Shown: piece after piece, positions 48,101-56,743 of the stretch
Position numbering within the stretch: position 1 is the first letter of the stretch
Layout: each line of letters begins with the position of its first letter
Assembly: GCF_947507565.1 (NCBI RefSeq)
Contig: NC_089184.1
Coordinates: 744,001-808,000, forward strand
Reading direction: 5' to 3'
Source: Oscarella lobularis
Lineage: Eukaryota > Porifera > Homoscleromorpha > Homosclerophorida > Oscarellidae
DNA: 64,000 nucleotides
Made by a program: the position numbers and the translations under genes
Notes under the pieces: generated by a model
The model's input: only the letters and a program-made list of their open reading frames with translations
The model's database searches: none
What the model was told of the DNA's origin: nothing

Positions 48101-49574
48101 TGACCCCGACTTTTCTTCAACTTGTAAAAAAGCAAGAATGAACTTTTTCTCTTCGTGCCCGAGACTGACGTCTCACGACGACTCTCCGTCATCGTGCGCC
48201 CGACTGTTGGATAATTGCTTCCGCGATTCTGCCTGCAGTAGAGTCTTCAATCTCGCGACGCAAAAATGCAGTGACATTGTCGAAGGCAAATGTCAGCAGC
48301 CGATATGCCGTCACGAATGCCAGAAACTGAGAACGGAGCTTCAAGTGCATCTCGGCGGATCAATCACAGAATGCGATTGCGGCTCATTGGGACCAATATG
48401 CGAACAGTTCCAGTCTAATATTGCCTCTTGTCCAGCGGAAAGTTGTAGTACCGTTATAGAGGAGTGCTCAGCGAATCAGCTTTGCGGGAAGGCTTTGCAA
48501 CAATTCATTGAAGGAAAGGAGTGTGCTAATGTCGTCAATTACTGCTCGGGCGACGCTCCAGTCTGCACTCAGGAATGCATTCAAACGAACACGATGCTCG
48601 TCAATTTGGAACCACGGTTCGAAACGTGTGATTGCGGCGATGACCTTGGTTGTGTAAGGGCACAAGGCAATTACATGAAGTTCTGTCCTCTGCCGGATCC
48701 TGTCGTACTTTCATGTCATACAACCTGTGAAGATGCCATTCATTTCTGCCGGAGAGATGCCACATGCAGGGGTCTGCATGACAGCGCTACAGCCGCCTGT
48801 GAGAACGTGCTTTTTTATGACAACACCAGTCCTGAGCCTGGGTGCTCACAAGCGTGCAAGGACGCTGAAATCACTCTGCACGCCTTTTTCAAAGACAAGC
48901 CAACCAGCCTGCGAGGCTGCAAGTGCAGTACAGATTCGTTCATAGCGTCCGTGTCACCGTGCACTAAGCACACGAAGAATATGGCATCGTTTTGCAATAT
49001 TCCCCCTGAAAACTTAACGCCGCTGTGTGACGACGTGGTAACAGAGTGCCAAGGGGATTCCGCCTGCTCTAACCTTTACAACTTGTACACGTCTAATTGC
49101 GAGAATATTATTTCCGGAGAATCAACAACGTGTTCGGATACGTGCATTGCGTACTACTACAGTCTTGTCATGGATCCAATTGGCAAGAAGTTTGAATCAT
49201 GTGAGTGTAAGGACGACAACGCCCTTGGTTGCTCACTCGGGAAATTAAACGCTGAGAATCACTGCGTATCACTGCAGTGTTCTGCAGGCGAGCACGGTAC
49301 TTGTCATGCCGTCTTTGCCGCCTGCCGTGAAGATGATGCTTGTCGTAGTGCAATGGCCAAATTCGATGAAGATTGTGAAGCCGTTTCCCTGTACTCTGGC
49401 AGTGGACCCGAGCCTGAGTGCCCTGAAGAGTGCGCTCTATCGGCTGCCAAATTCTTGCTGCACTACGCAGGAAAATGCATCAATCCGCTCAACTGCGAGT
49501 GTGGCACCTCAAGATTTGGTGAAATGTGCTCTTTGGTGCGTAACAACATCCAGAAATTCTGCAACGTGGGCTGA
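45186..49574 (+). CDS. Secreted protein with 15 GFRA/GAS1-like Cys-rich repeats
   Basis: 1,462 residues in one uninterrupted exon. Signal peptide MVVRNVFLLGVLAFVAVQA. By eye 15 repeats of about 85-95 residues, each with C..(hydrophobic)..C..D..C...(8-12)...C..V..Y...P.C...C......L........C.CG....C......N....C. This is the helical Cys pattern of GDNF-family receptors and GAS1. Some repeats deviate: repeat 6 lacks one Cys pair, and repeats 1 and 13 are extended. An acidic/basic linker (GDRKKRHNHDE) separates repeats 2 and 3. There is no transmembrane segment or GPI tail, so it is predicted to be extracellular. Vertebrate GFRA has three such domains and GAS1 two. Function unknown. Confidence 0.88.
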   Translation: MVVRNVFLLGVLAFVAVQAAPTCSPETPSPPPSESCSTLCSESDSCSPLLNAVQRKCRKAFNTGLRRHCSKVCADAFDKLVANEVGACFDQKDFDGRSMFLRACKAKHGKRNCEGKGLSCYTSHKGPKGERRPCRDVMEDCSLDKCCREALFQFLYGDNECIKVLGYLNIGPKPKCPKRCYDAYERLAGLDLGFELLTCACHELGAACVAELPRRNFETLCDPDEQPEPKDTEPPGEGGDESEGDRKKRHNHDEPLVPVSLVESCGDVVSECVEDDECRCLLTRAYSCINEKECSTDCYNNVQDLLCHPITSRLIACDCEPLGPICLEQRIAMLAHPCSKALLGNLNCPTERRPPPDPENCPSPDCQLALAYCLTDDECATLFHDLYTSKECSPALTDMGVTKPPPRCPSCCRDRFLQFIELKRAKYASTCLCGDLGTICTLPQKNLIQSCLAPVTQPICKDVADACKNDTECNTAYEKFYSESGSCFNVFQYSGYAPLPECSADCILAERQLRSNTLGAKLFDCDCGDEGEECHKRGRNFELYCSTCPREQCPDLSSACQDPVCQSDLTAFLTSCTSVIGYDPTLGGNKPKCDFKCAMAAMNLLSHNSFSHQLDCDTCGLPSILQTSRDRFITICPDFRISLAPYPVCSSCNDITYRCNHDHACRIAWENFGKECNDVILYDEIGESPKCTSRCIDARNCLFSNPIGQEFEVCDCQHSPACLSLKNNYFKYCDPKPAAKCLAIQEQCIADESCKAVYNQFGTECFNVLKYSGTGPEPTCSPKCVALRSALVKHNKDMRNCDCDGKEMCSVPRGNFNKFCPCSEIVEQCEDDEECSRALEAFLSGPACTAAFEKQICTTECARVYDQLVSNKFGKQLSSCSNVLGDLYIERANNFTTYCQGCARLLGSCIADETCQPAHAGLFEGDECKEVLEQNLDDGGTPVQCTFGCLGRNIALLQHPLGRLFETCDCDSDPDFSSTCKKARMNFFSSCPRLTSHDDSPSSCARLLDNCFRDSACSRVFNLATQKCSDIVEGKCQQPICRHECQKLRTELQVHLGGSITECDCGSLGPICEQFQSNIASCPAESCSTVIEECSANQLCGKALQQFIEGKECANVVNYCSGDAPVCTQECIQTNTMLVNLEPRFETCDCGDDLGCVRAQGNYMKFCPLPDPVVLSCHTTCEDAIHFCRRDATCRGLHDSATAACENVLFYDNTSPEPGCSQACKDAEITLHAFFKDKPTSLRGCKCSTDSFIASVSPCTKHTKNMASFCNIPPENLTPLCDDVVTECQGDSACSNLYNLYTSNCENIISGESTTCSDTCIAYYYSLVMDPIGKKFESCECKDDNALGCSLGKLNAENHCVSLQCSAGEHGTCHAVFAACREDDACRSAMAKFDEDCEAVSLYSGSGPEPECPEECALSAAKFLLHYAGKCINPLNCECGTSRFGEMCSLVRNNIQKFCNVG

Positions 49575-49691
49575 AATGTACACCATTGCTAGCCTTCGTA
49601 CGCTTTCAGTTTGTTTTAGATGTTCTGATGGTAATGTTTTTTTGTCCACGTGCACTGTTGCATTCCGATTGGTCACACCCTTTACGTGCCT

Positions 49692-51044
49692 ATGTCGACC
49701 GTACGGATTGTTCGCGACGCGCAGAACGAAGCTCAAGTCCACCCTCACGGTACGGTACGAGAAACGATTCTCGCGACATCGAGACGGCTTGACGACGCGC
49801 CCAGGTGCAACGCTCACCTCGTGGAAGGTCGACAATCAGGAACTCTCGTTCGTCAGGTATCCCAGAGACGAACGTCGCCGTCTCTTGATCCGTTTATGTT
49901 GTTGCTATAGCAAAAATGCTGTTTACGATGGAAAGAAGGCGATTCGTGGCGGAATACCCATTGTCTTTCGTACTGCTCTCACAGACTCCACCCACACACT
50001 GATATCCCGTTCTTTCTAGCTAACTTTGGCCCTTGGGATCTTGGTCCTCAGCATGGATTCGCTCGCACTAGCTTGTGGAAAGTTGCCAAGGAACCAACTG
50101 TCGTAAGGATGAAGTAGATGCGATTTTTTTTCCGAAACCGGATCTTGAAGGAATCCGGATCCGCTGTGGCGGCGTTTGAACTCGAAGACAGCGAGCAGAC
50201 TCGAGCAATGTGGAATAACAGGTAACATGAATAAAGTATAGCTCTATATCTTCTATCATACCTACCTAAGGTTCAAGCTGACGTACACAGTAATAGTAGG
50301 TGACCATCAGATGGAAACCAATTTGGATATCAAAAACACCGGTTATTGACTTTAACTTGCTCTGCTCTAAGCTTATTTAGTCTTGTTTTAGGAGATACTT
50401 CATTCGATTTCACTACTTTGTTGCATACGTATTTTCGTGTGGAAGATGTTACCAAGACGACAGTAGATGGACTAAAGGGCTGTAAAGTATTTGATAAGGC
50501 AATGAGATTTAATTAAAGGAAGTCGCCCCGTTTTGTAGTACGATCTTTTCTTTGTGCTTAGGTTCACAAAGAAACCAGAACTGAAGATCGCGACTTGGTT
50601 AAAATCAGCTCAGAAACAGATGCGTAAGTGCTGTGGCATTGACGTATTTTACCCTCTGACGTGTATATAGAGTTTACGAAACAACATCTCAGGTGCATCA
50701 CATCACCGGCGGTCCCAACGGAAAGACCTTCACAGTCACAAAAAAGAATCTACCTGATACAGGTAATGTAAACAAGTGTGCCTTACCATCCCTACATCAC
50801 ATGCTGTACCTCTTCGTTCAGTTGTTTGGAACCCTTGGGCTGAAAAAGCAAAAGCAATGTCTGATTTTGGTGACGACGAGGTAAAAATGAAGAATTTCGT
50901 TTCTTCCACGTTATGCATGAATCAGTTTTTCTTTTTTAGTACCCCTACATGATATGCGTTGAAGCGGGTCATGTGGCATCTCGCTGCAAGCTCGACCCCC
51001 AGCAAACCTACTCATGCGGTCAAACCATATCAATCAAAGACTGA
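49692..51044 (+). CDS. Glucose-6-phosphate 1-epimerase (aldose-1-epimerase family)
   Basis: Interconverts alpha and beta anomers of hexose-6-phosphates in the cytosol. About nine short exons. Exon 1 is MSTVRIVRDAQNEAQVHPHG; after a 52-bp intron, ATLTSWKVDNQELSFVS; then AIRGGIPIVFPNFG (substrate loop), PQHGFARTSLWKV, FKLTYTVIV, TLLHTYFRVED (catalytic His), and near the end VVWNPWAEKAKAMSDFGDDE followed by MICVEAGHV (catalytic Glu). This is the YMR099C-like family of yeast, plants and bacteria. I know of no vertebrate member. It ends 33 bp before the stop codon of the convergent reductase gene. Confidence 0.92.
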
Positions 51045-51077
51045 TCGAATTGCATGTAGAAAAGAACAGCAGCAGCG

Positions 51078-52100
51078 CTAAAGTGCAACCTCACTAGGCA
51101 TGGGCTCGCCCTTGAGTCCGGCGAGGAGATTTCTAGCGGCAAGAGTAGCCATATCTTCTCTCGTCTTCATTTCAGAACTTCCAATATGAGGCAAAACGAC
51201 GCAGTTAGGCAAGTGAACGAGGGGATGATCAGGAGGCAGCGGTTCAGGTGTCGTAACGTCGAGTCCGGCGGCGCGGATGAGCCCCGTCTCGAGCGCACGA
51301 CGCAAATCATCTTGATTCACGACACCGCCGCGACTCGTGTTCACAAACACGGCGGAGCGTTTCATTTGCTCAAACGCCACATAGTCGAACAGCTCCCTCG
51401 TCTCGTCAGTCAACGCACAGCAGGCAATGACGTAATCAGAAATTCTCAAAAGTTCCGAAAACGACACGAATTCTCCTCCCACTTCGACTGCCTCAGCCTT
51501 TTCTCCTCGCCCACTATAGAGAATCCTACTGACTCCAAACGGACGCAAACGCTTTGCCACGCCCATCCCGATGCGCCCCAAGCCGACCACGCCCACGGTA
51601 CTAAAACGCAAACCCGCCCCCAACATCCAAAAAGGCGACCACGCTCCCCACGTGCCGTCTCGCACCGTTGCCATGGCTTCGGGAAGACGACGCGCCGTGG
51701 CGAGAAGCAGAGCGACGGTGAGATCGGCCGTCGCGTCGGTCAGCACGCCCGGCGTGTTGCCGACGCGTACGGCGCGCTCGACGCACGCACGGACGTCCAC
51801 GTGATCGTAGCCCACCGACATCGTGCTGACGATCTTCAATTGGTCGCCAGCGGCTTCTAGTAGCTCCGCGTCGATTTTTTCCGTTAGGCAACAGTAGATG
51901 CCGTGGACGCCGCGTACGCGCCGAAGGAGATCGGCGCGCGACGGCGCGTTTTCGTCCGTCCAGAAGTCGATGTCGAGTCGTGCGTCGCTCGCCGCTGCTC
52001 GTAGCAGATCGACAGCCGGCTGAGGGATTTTCCGGCTCACGAAGACTTTATTCGACGTCGACATGAACGAAAAGAAGCGACGAAACGCCGAGAACCGCAT
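51078..52100 (-). CDS. GRHPR: Glyoxylate/hydroxypyruvate reductase
   Basis: Reduces glyoxylate and hydroxypyruvate with NAD(P)H. 340 residues, one exon. D-isomer 2-hydroxyacid dehydrogenase fold: N-terminal catalytic half with IVSTMSVGYDHVD, Rossmann core with VGLGRIGMGVAKRL, the catalytic Arg in VNTSRGGVVNQ, a Glu in LDVTTPEPL and the catalytic His in VVLPHIGSS. The first 12 residues (MRFSAFRRFFSF) are basic and aromatic without acids and could form a mitochondrial targeting helix. A second ATG at residue 13 would give a cytosolic form that begins like human GRHPR. Confidence 0.94.
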   Translation of the reverse strand: MRFSAFRRFFSFMSTSNKVFVSRKIPQPAVDLLRAAASDARLDIDFWTDENAPSRADLLRRVRGVHGIYCCLTEKIDAELLEAAGDQLKIVSTMSVGYDHVDVRACVERAVRVGNTPGVLTDATADLTVALLLATARRLPEAMATVRDGTWGAWSPFWMLGAGLRFSTVGVVGLGRIGMGVAKRLRPFGVSRILYSGRGEKAEAVEVGGEFVSFSELLRISDYVIACCALTDETRELFDYVAFEQMKRSAVFVNTSRGGVVNQDDLRRALETGLIRAAGLDVTTPEPLPPDHPLVHLPNCVVLPHIGSSEMKTREDMATLAARNLLAGLKGEPMPSEVAL

Positions 52101-52219
52101 GTAAACGCGAGCGATCGGTCCCCGGATAACCGCGATTCAAAGCCTGGACATTTTATTTTTTTTCAGAAACAGAACGCAGGCAAAACATTCATTCACTCAT
52201 TCGCGCAGCGGTCCAATCA

Positions 52220-52895
52220 TCACGCCTTTTTATCCTTGCCGGCGTAGTGACTGTAACTGCGATACCAAATGATAAAAGGCATGAGAATCGTGGGCGCGGA
52301 CATGAGCCCGAAAGCCGCCCAATCCAAAATGTGCGGCGAATAGCGTCGATCGAAATCGCGACTCAATATAATGACGTGCTCGCCCGGCGCACTGCTGAAG
52401 CTCGTCTGCGTTCTGCCGCCCTCTGAGACCTCGTAATCAATTTGAGCACCAGTGAAGTTGAAGACGCCATCCTTGATTGGTGTCAAGACAACGGTGTGTG
52501 AGACGTTCGTGCCCGGAGCTATTCTTTCCCATCGAACGCTGTGGAAACCTCGAACAGGTTTGAATCGATCTTCTGGATAGCTGTCTTGAAGGTTCACAGC
52601 GAGAGCAGAACTAAAAACGGGATCACGTGTTTCGGTTCCCCTTTAGGAGGCTCTTCTTTTGTCTTACCTCGATCCCACGTTATAGATCCTATATTGTATT
52701 GTTAGGTCTCTTCCGTCGACTATGTGGTTGTTTAGGATCGATTTCGAGGCGAGAAGACGCGCTTCGTCTTCGGCGCCGGCGATCGAACTAGCTCCGAGGA
52801 GTAGAAGTAGACACGTGTACCAAACGTAAAAGGACTGTACGAAAAGAAGGCCGAGTTCAGCTGGGAGCGAGAAAAGAGCGTAGAAAACTCACCAT
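52220..52895 (-). CDS. SSR2: Translocon-associated protein subunit beta
   Basis: Subunit of the TRAP complex that assists the Sec61 channel at the ER. The first coding exon holds only the ATG (52893-52895), directly followed by GTGAGT. Exon 2 resumes [21 protein letters not shown], a signal peptide, then [11 protein letters not shown] and YRIYNVGSS. Exon 3 (52220 to about 52610) has [52 protein letters not shown], and a C-terminal membrane helix with a short basic tail (YAGKDKKA). It resembles human SSR2 along its length. The start codon lies 36 bp from the divergent GNB5 start. Confidence 0.95.
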
Positions 52896-52931
52896 CGTTC
52901 TTTGTGACTCGAGAGCATGCGCAAATAGGTA

Positions 52932-54543
52932 ATGGCCGACAACGGAACACTGTCGGAATGGCCGGAGAAAGCTGAAGAGCTAAAAGAACAGCTGCGAAGA
53001 AGACGTTTAGAGGCTAATGATGCTCAGTGTAAGATAAACAAAAGCGCGGGGCCTCTTTGGGGACACTGGTGATAATATCCCTAGTGAGAAAAGTCGCTGC
53101 GAAGCTCGAGGACGAACAGATTCATATGAAAGCGCGAAGAACTCTAAAAGGACACCAGGCGAAAGTTCTTCACGTGGCCTGGGCGTCGGACAAACGTCAC
53201 ATCGTCAGTTCAGCTCAAGTAAGACAAAGAAATCGAAAGAAAACATCAAGTATCTCTCTTTTGCTCAGGATGGCAACGTTTTCATATGGGACGCTTTTAC
53301 CTCAAAAAAGGAGGTAGAAATAGAAACGCCTTCGACGTGTGTGACGGCCTGCGACGTCAGTCCATCGCTCGAGATCATGGCTTGCGGGTTTGGGCTATAC
53401 CTATTTATTCCCTGCTTCTTTTTTCGTTAATTAATTAATTAATTAATAGGGGTCTTGATAACAAGTGTATTGCTTATCCAAATATTATGACTGATCCCAA
53501 TCCGAAAAAGAGAACCGTTGCCATGCACACGAAATTTGTGTCTGCATGCGCTTTTGTTGGTCTAGATCACGAGGTGAGCTAAAATGAGAAGTAACTGGAT
53601 TTTATATAATATGGTCTGCTCAGATCTTGACAGCAAGTGGGGATACCAAGTGTATGCTGTGTGACGTAGAGACCTGCGAGCCTATTCATAATTTCTATGG
53701 CCACACTTCTGACGTTCTATGGTTAGGGTATAGAGGCGCTCTACGGTTTTTATTAGCCTATTTTATTTATTTTAGTCTTGCCGTTTGCCCTAATGAAGTG
53801 GGGCGTGTTTTTGCATCTGCGGTATTGCACACCCTTATCTCTTCCAAAAATGTTTATTATTTGTTTTGAAGGGATGCGATTGGACCATTCGTTTGTGGGA
53901 CACGCGATCTGGCCTGTGCAGCCACATTTTGGATGGCCATACAGCAGATATAAATGACATTCGGTAGAGTCCACTCTCACGCCTGTGAATTTTCTTAATT
54001 AAAATATTACCAGATTTATGCCGACTGGGGACGCAGTTGTTACAGCTTCAGATGATGGCACTGTAAGCTTCTTGCAACAAAACATGGCCTTAGGAAGATT
54101 TTTTTATAAACAGTGTCGCGTTTTTGACTTGCGAGCCAACCAAGAACTCATCTCTCTGAAGAAAGAAAGCGTCGTCTTTCCACCCTGTTCCGCTGACGTG
54201 TCACTAAGCGGTAAGAGAAGTTACAGCTTTAAAAAAATGTAACAAATTCGTTCCTCCTTAGGTCGCCTCCTCTTTGCTGGTTACATGGATCACACAATCC
54301 GCGTGTGGGATGTACTCAAGGTATCGTAGACTACGCGTAGATCACACAGTAGCTTTATTAACAGATTATTTAAGGGTCAAAATTTGGCTGTTCTGATGGG
54401 ACATGACAGCTGCGTGACGTGCGTTCGCGTTTCTCCCGACGGAACCGCTTTGTGTTCATCCAGCTGGGACGGCCTAATAAAGGTAAGCGGGTTTCGTACA
54501 GCATTTGCTCCTTCCACAGTAAGTTGTTCAGGTTTGGGCGTAA
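52932..54543 (+). CDS. GNB5: G protein beta-5 subunit (WD40 propeller)
   Basis: Atypical G-beta that pairs with R7-family RGS proteins. Short N-terminal helix (MADNGTLSEWPEKAEELKEQ), then seven WD repeats over about nine exons: RRTLKGHQAKVLHVAW, FIWDAFTSKKEV, CGGLDNKC, ILTASGDTKCMLCDVET, GCDWTIRLWDTRSG, ASDDGTCRVFDLRANQEL, DVSLSGRLLFAGYMDHTIRV, LMGHDSCVTCVRVSPDGTAL. The final exon encodes only VWA and the stop, matching the family C-terminus. GNB5 rather than GNB1-4 is indicated by the TSKKEV, ADVSLSG and FAGYMDHTI phrases. A few WD cores are degenerate (CMLCDVE), as in other beta-5 proteins. Confidence 0.94.
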
Positions 54544-54698
54544 AGAGGCCAAGAAAGAAAACATTGAAATACAAAGTTTTATGAACACTATAAAATTAAC
54601 TGTTATACTACTTCAGATTCATCACGCGACACAGAGACGCTCAATGTAAATAGTACAATGTACGTACGCTACTTCTGACTAATAAGCTGTCTGTTGAA

Positions 54699-56634
54699 CT
54701 AGAGAACGACACACGTTTTCGACGACTTGACGTCTCCCGTCGTTGCAGTGCTCACGCTCGCTGCGTCCTCCTCTCGAACCGCTGGCATCTTAGCTACAGC
54801 GGTCGTCTTACTGCTGCGAGGAGTCCCCTCGTAGTTGCGAGTCTCTCCAGCCAAGCAGCCCTCTTTGACAACGGGAGAAAACGGCAACTCCGGTATCTGG
54901 GGGCCCTGCTCCCCGCCGACGGCACCGGGAGTCGAATGACGGTGAGTGTCGCCGCCTCGTTTAACCGGGCTCTCGTAATTCTTAAAGTACTCGAGTCTCG
55001 ACTTGAGCATCGCTTCGTCTTTGACCGTCAAACCCGAGCGCGACTCGATGCGATCTTGGAAATCGGGTCTCTCGGGAGGCGGCGGCGGCTTACGCGCGTA
55101 CGCCGGCTCGCCGTCAAACACCGACGACGATTCGCCGGATTCTTCATGCGAACGATTCGCCCCGTCTTTAGTCATATTCTCGGCGCTGCTGTGCACCGTC
55201 ACTTTGGTTCGAATCTCGACACGAGATTCGTCTTCTTTTTCCGACGACGAGGAACTCGACGGGAGACGCTCCTTCTGTTCGCGCTCTTGCTGCGTTTCTA
55301 GAACGTCCGTCAGCTTCGTCACGATTCGATCGCTCACCAATTGATTGGAGAGACCGTCGGTGAACGCGGACACCTGACCGGCAGCGCATAGTGCTCGCTT
55401 GAAACTTCCTAAGGCCTCCTCGTGCTTGTCCTGTCTGTAGAAGACGGTGCCGAGAAGTTCGCTCGCTTTGCATTCGAGTTCTTTACAGGCCGATTCTTCG
55501 GCCTTCTGCAGAGCCTCTCTCAACGCTTCTTCGGCCTGTGAGTAATTCTTTAGAGACGTATGAGCGAATGCGAGATTTGTTAGACAGATTCCTGAAGACT
55601 GCGTTTCACCGACTTCGGCTAGAAACAGGAGAAAAGCATTTGGTTTCTTTGCCTCTTTTATTTCATCGTCGATTTACCGTAAGCTTTAGATGCGCCACTG
55701 TGATATGGTATCGAATCCTCGTATTTTTCCTCTTGGTTGCAAATGGCTCCGAGATTTTGCAGGAGAACGGCTTCCTCCAATTGGTTACTTCTACCGTTCT
55801 TCTCAGCTTCTCTCAATACTCTCAGAGCTTGATGAAAGCAAGAACTGGCGAGCTCAAGCAGTCCCAGGCCAACGTAAGAACTCCCAACAGAACTGAGACA
55901 AACAGCTAAAAAAAGAATAGCTCCTTAGAGTCCTTCCTACTCTTAAGTATTGCTGAGATACCTTGCTTTTTTCCTCCTTCCACTTTCGTGCTCTCTACAC
56001 GCGCTAACTCCAAGCAATCCCTTCCCTCCCCCTTTCGATGGTCGAACCGACTCAACCTCACTCCCTTATGGCAATACGCCATGGCAACGTCGAAGTGAGC
56101 CGCTTCTGCCTTCCCACACGCAATCACTTTATCCAAATACAATAGGACCCTCTCCTCCTCCTCTTCCACCGCATTTTCCTCAATAGAAATTCGCGCCAAG
56201 AGGTTATAGACTTCTAAAATCTCTTTTCGATGTTTTAGCTCCTCTTTCTCGTACGCAGCGGCCGCTTTAAGCAGATAAGGAACTGCCGCTTTCAGCTGAC
56301 CCATTTTTTGACTGCAGAACCCCATCAGATAGTAGGAATCGCCTGTCATTTTGACACTGCCTCCGTCGCTGTTTTGTAGAAGCGGTTCGAGCGCTCGCAT
56401 CGTTGCCAGCGCCTCCGCGTGGCGTTCCAACGCTACTTCGCACGAGCCAACGTTGTACAGACAGGCGATGAGAGCGTCTCGATCCCCATTCTGCGAGGAT
56501 TTGGACGATCGGCTTCGCAGAAGCGACAACGCCTGCGTAAAGTGATCTAGAGCTTCGACGTAGCGTTTATCATCTGAAAGCTTGGCGCCTTCTTCCGAAA
56601 AGCGTTCGACGTTCGCGTAAAACGTCTCGTCCAT
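54699..56634 (-). CDS. TPR protein resembling TTC24, with C-terminal CaaX box
   Basis: About 600 residues in about four exons. The N-terminal exon (56634 to about 55915) encodes tandem TPR helices (YVEALDHFTQALSLL, ALIACLYNVGSCEVAL, YYLMGFCSQKMGQLKAAVPY). Two middle exons continue the array (GLLELASSCFHQALRVLREA, LTNLAFAHTSLKNYSQAEEA). After KHEEALGSFKRALCAA and a helix SDRIVTKLTDVLETQQ come a low-complexity Ser/Glu-rich region, a PPPPPERP stretch, and the end SKTCVVL. The last four residues form a CaaX motif; Leu at the end predicts geranylgeranylation and membrane attachment. Closest remembered vertebrate protein is TTC24, which I recall also ends in a CaaX-like sequence. Function unknown. 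Confidence 0.8.
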
Positions 56635-56743
56635 CACGACAAAGAATGAGTTCTGGTTGTCAAGGAAGCTCAGGTTATCACGTGATATCGTACATTCTAT
56701 TCGATGAAAACGTCCCTACCTACGCTAGCAATACATTGTCTTT

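Noticed and set aside
49692-52100. Bacterial contamination suggested by an epimerase and an intronless reductase
   Set aside because: The epimerase has many short GT-AG introns typical of the locus, and the reductase is animal GRHPR-like and packed between animal genes.
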